A DNA stretch of 6,274 bases. Origin: an uncultured Lachnospiraceae bacterium (lineage in GTDB: Bacteria; Bacillota; Clostridia; Lachnospirales; Lachnospiraceae). The notes beneath the pieces were generated by a model. That model made no database searches, was not told the origin of the DNA, and saw nothing but the letters and a program-made list of their open reading frames with translations. Of the stretch, positions 5,013 to 6,274 are shown piece after piece. A program made the translations under genes and the position numbers. Every line of letters starts with the position of its first letter. The first letter of the stretch is position 1. The stretch spans positions 1 through 6,274 of the forward strand of contig CAMPAX010000137.1 in NCBI GenBank assembly GCA_946633495.1. The letters are read 5' to 3'.

Positions 5013-6274
5013 TTTCTACCGTATTACCGCTGCCGTACCGGAGGTAAGGGTGGCGGATGCAGGCTTTAATACAAATCAGATCCTGGGGAAGCTGGAAGAA
5101 GCTTACGGATATCAGCCGGCGGTGGTTGCTTTTCCTGAGCTGGCAGTGTCCGGATACAGCTGTCAGGATCTCTTTTTCCAGTCGACGCTGCAGCGGGAGG
5201 TGAACTGCGGGATCAATCGGATCCTTGCCGCTACGGAAGGACATGAATCGGCTGTGGTGGTCGGTGCTCCGGTTATGGTCGAAGGACAGCTTTACAACGG
5301 AGCCTTTGTAATGATGGATGGGAAGATTCTGGGTGTTACGGTTAAGACCTTTCTTCCGAATTACAGTGAATTTTATGAGAAGCGCTGGTTCTGCAGTGCA
5401 GACGATCTTCCCGTAAAGGATGTATTCCTGTCGGATCTTGGAATTCCCTACGATCCGGAGGAGACAGAGGATTACAGTATTCCTGTGGGCAGCCACCTGA
5501 TCTATGATCTGGACGGAAAGCTTCGTTTTGGGGTGGAGATCTGTGAGGATCTTTGGGCACCGATCCCTCCGTCTTCCGTAATGACACTTGCGGGGGCTGA
5601 ACTCATCGTGAACATTTCCGCCTCCAACGAACTGATCGCAAAAAGAGATTACAGGAAAAATCTTGTGAAGCAGACTTCTGCTTCCGAGGTTTGTGAATAT
5701 CTGTATGTTTCCGCAGGCGCCGGGGAATCTACCCAGGATGTGATCTTCTCAGGTCACAGTTTGGTTTGTGAAAACGGTGCTGTCTTAAATGAGAACCGGG
5801 ATTATATTGCGACGGATTATCTTTTGGTTGCGGATATGGATCTGGAGAAGATCCGGAGTGAACGTGCCAGGATGAAATCCTTCGGTGACTGTGCGGCGCA
5901 CTACCGGGGACTTACGGCCCGCTGCCGGACGGTGACGGAAGCGGCGGAAAAACTTCCCGAGAGCAATGGGGAATATTATATCCTGCAGAAGCATCCTTTT
6001 GTTCCGGCCTCGAAAAAGCATCTGGAAAAACGGTGCTCGGATATCTTTGATATGCAGGTCGGCGGACTTGCGAGACGCCTGGAAGTAACCGGAGCGAAAC
6101 CGGTGGTGGGAGTTTCCGGAGGAATGGATTCCACACTGGCTCTTCTGGTTTCGGCAAAGGCATTGCAAAAGCTGGGTCGGCCGGCTTCGGATCTTGTGGC
6201 TGTCACCATGCCGGCATTTGGAACCTCCAGCCGAACCTATGAGAATTCTCTGCTTCTGATCAGAAGTCTCGGCA
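5005..6274 (+). CDS. nadE: Glutamine-dependent NAD+ synthase (partial, 3' end missing)
   Basis: The last step of NAD+ synthesis: deamido-NAD+ plus ATP and glutamine give NAD+. This is the two-domain form, with 423 codons present of a family length of about 640, so roughly the last third is outside the window. The N-terminal nitrilase-type glutaminase domain (about 1-280) has its catalytic triad: Glu45 in FPELAVSGY, Lys114 in KTFLPNYSEFYEKRW and Cys180 in VEICEDLW. It releases ammonia that is channelled to the synthetase domain. That domain begins about residue 340 and shows the ATP pyrophosphatase P-loop SGGMDS (371-376), followed by VAVTMPAFGTSSRTY. Start ATG 5005 has GGAGG 9 nt upstream and overlaps the recU stop (ATGTTTGA), which points to translational coupling. 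No frameshift is seen in the visible part. The glutaminase domain separates it from the shorter ammonia-dependent NadE. Confidence 0.93.
   Translation, partial: MFDFYRITAAVPEVRVADAGFNTNQILGKLEEAYGYQPAVVAFPELAVSGYSCQDLFFQSTLQREVNCGINRILAATEGHESAVVVGAPVMVEGQLYNGAFVMMDGKILGVTVKTFLPNYSEFYEKRWFCSADDLPVKDVFLSDLGIPYDPEETEDYSIPVGSHLIYDLDGKLRFGVEICEDLWAPIPPSSVMTLAGAELIVNISASNELIAKRDYRKNLVKQTSASEVCEYLYVSAGAGESTQDVIFSGHSLVCENGAVLNENRDYIATDYLLVADMDLEKIRSERARMKSFGDCAAHYRGLTARCRTVTEAAEKLPESNGEYYILQKHPFVPASKKHLEKRCSDIFDMQVGGLARRLEVTGAKPVVGVSGGMDSTLALLVSAKALQKLGRPASDLVAVTMPAFGTSSRTYENSLLLIRSLG

Noticed and set aside
4840..5496. Long reverse-strand open frame (218 codons) across recU and nadE
   Set aside because: It lies opposite two well-supported genes, crosses their junction, has no recognisable motif and reads as low-complexity shadow sequence rich in His, Arg and Ser.

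Overview
The window looks like ordinary chromosomal DNA from a Clostridia-class Firmicute, most likely of the family Lachnospiraceae. This is inferred from moderate GC content, frequent purine-rich Shine-Dalgarno (SD) sites, use of TTG and GTG starts, and the gene types (clostridial short-form RecU, RsmF-type methyltransferase, two-domain glutamine-dependent NadE). The species cannot be named from the sequence.

All seven genes run on the + strand with short gaps (34, 45, 54, 120 and 36 nt, then an 8-nt overlap). No convincing rho-independent terminator was found between them, so they may be largely co-transcribed. In order: the last 40 codons of galE (UDP-glucose 4-epimerase); a membrane-anchored TPR protein of unknown function; an RsmB/RsmF-type RNA m5C methyltransferase; a small two-helix membrane protein of unknown function; an S4-domain RluC/RluD-type pseudouridine synthase; recU (Holliday junction resolvase); and nadE (glutamine-hydrolysing NAD+ synthase), cut off by the window end after 423 codons. 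No gap exceeds 120 nt. For two genes the likely start lies downstream of the longest possible reading frame: ATG 1083 for the methyltransferase and ATG 2697 for the two-helix protein.

Functionally this is a housekeeping cluster: two RNA-modification enzymes (m5C and pseudouridine), recombinational repair, NAD synthesis and two envelope or membrane proteins with no assigned role. There is no sign of phage, transposase, CRISPR or defence genes.

The most unusual segment is the 120-nt gap before the pseudouridine synthase (3264-3383). It has the best SD match in the window placed before a four-residue mini-ORF, an 8-bp palindromic hairpin, a GC-rich stretch, a 9-bp direct repeat, and a chain of three overlapping mini-ORFs that runs into the synthase start. 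A near copy of its core (14 of 16 bases) lies in the gap before the two-helix protein. This could be a dispersed intergenic repeat, a translational-coupling leader, or both.
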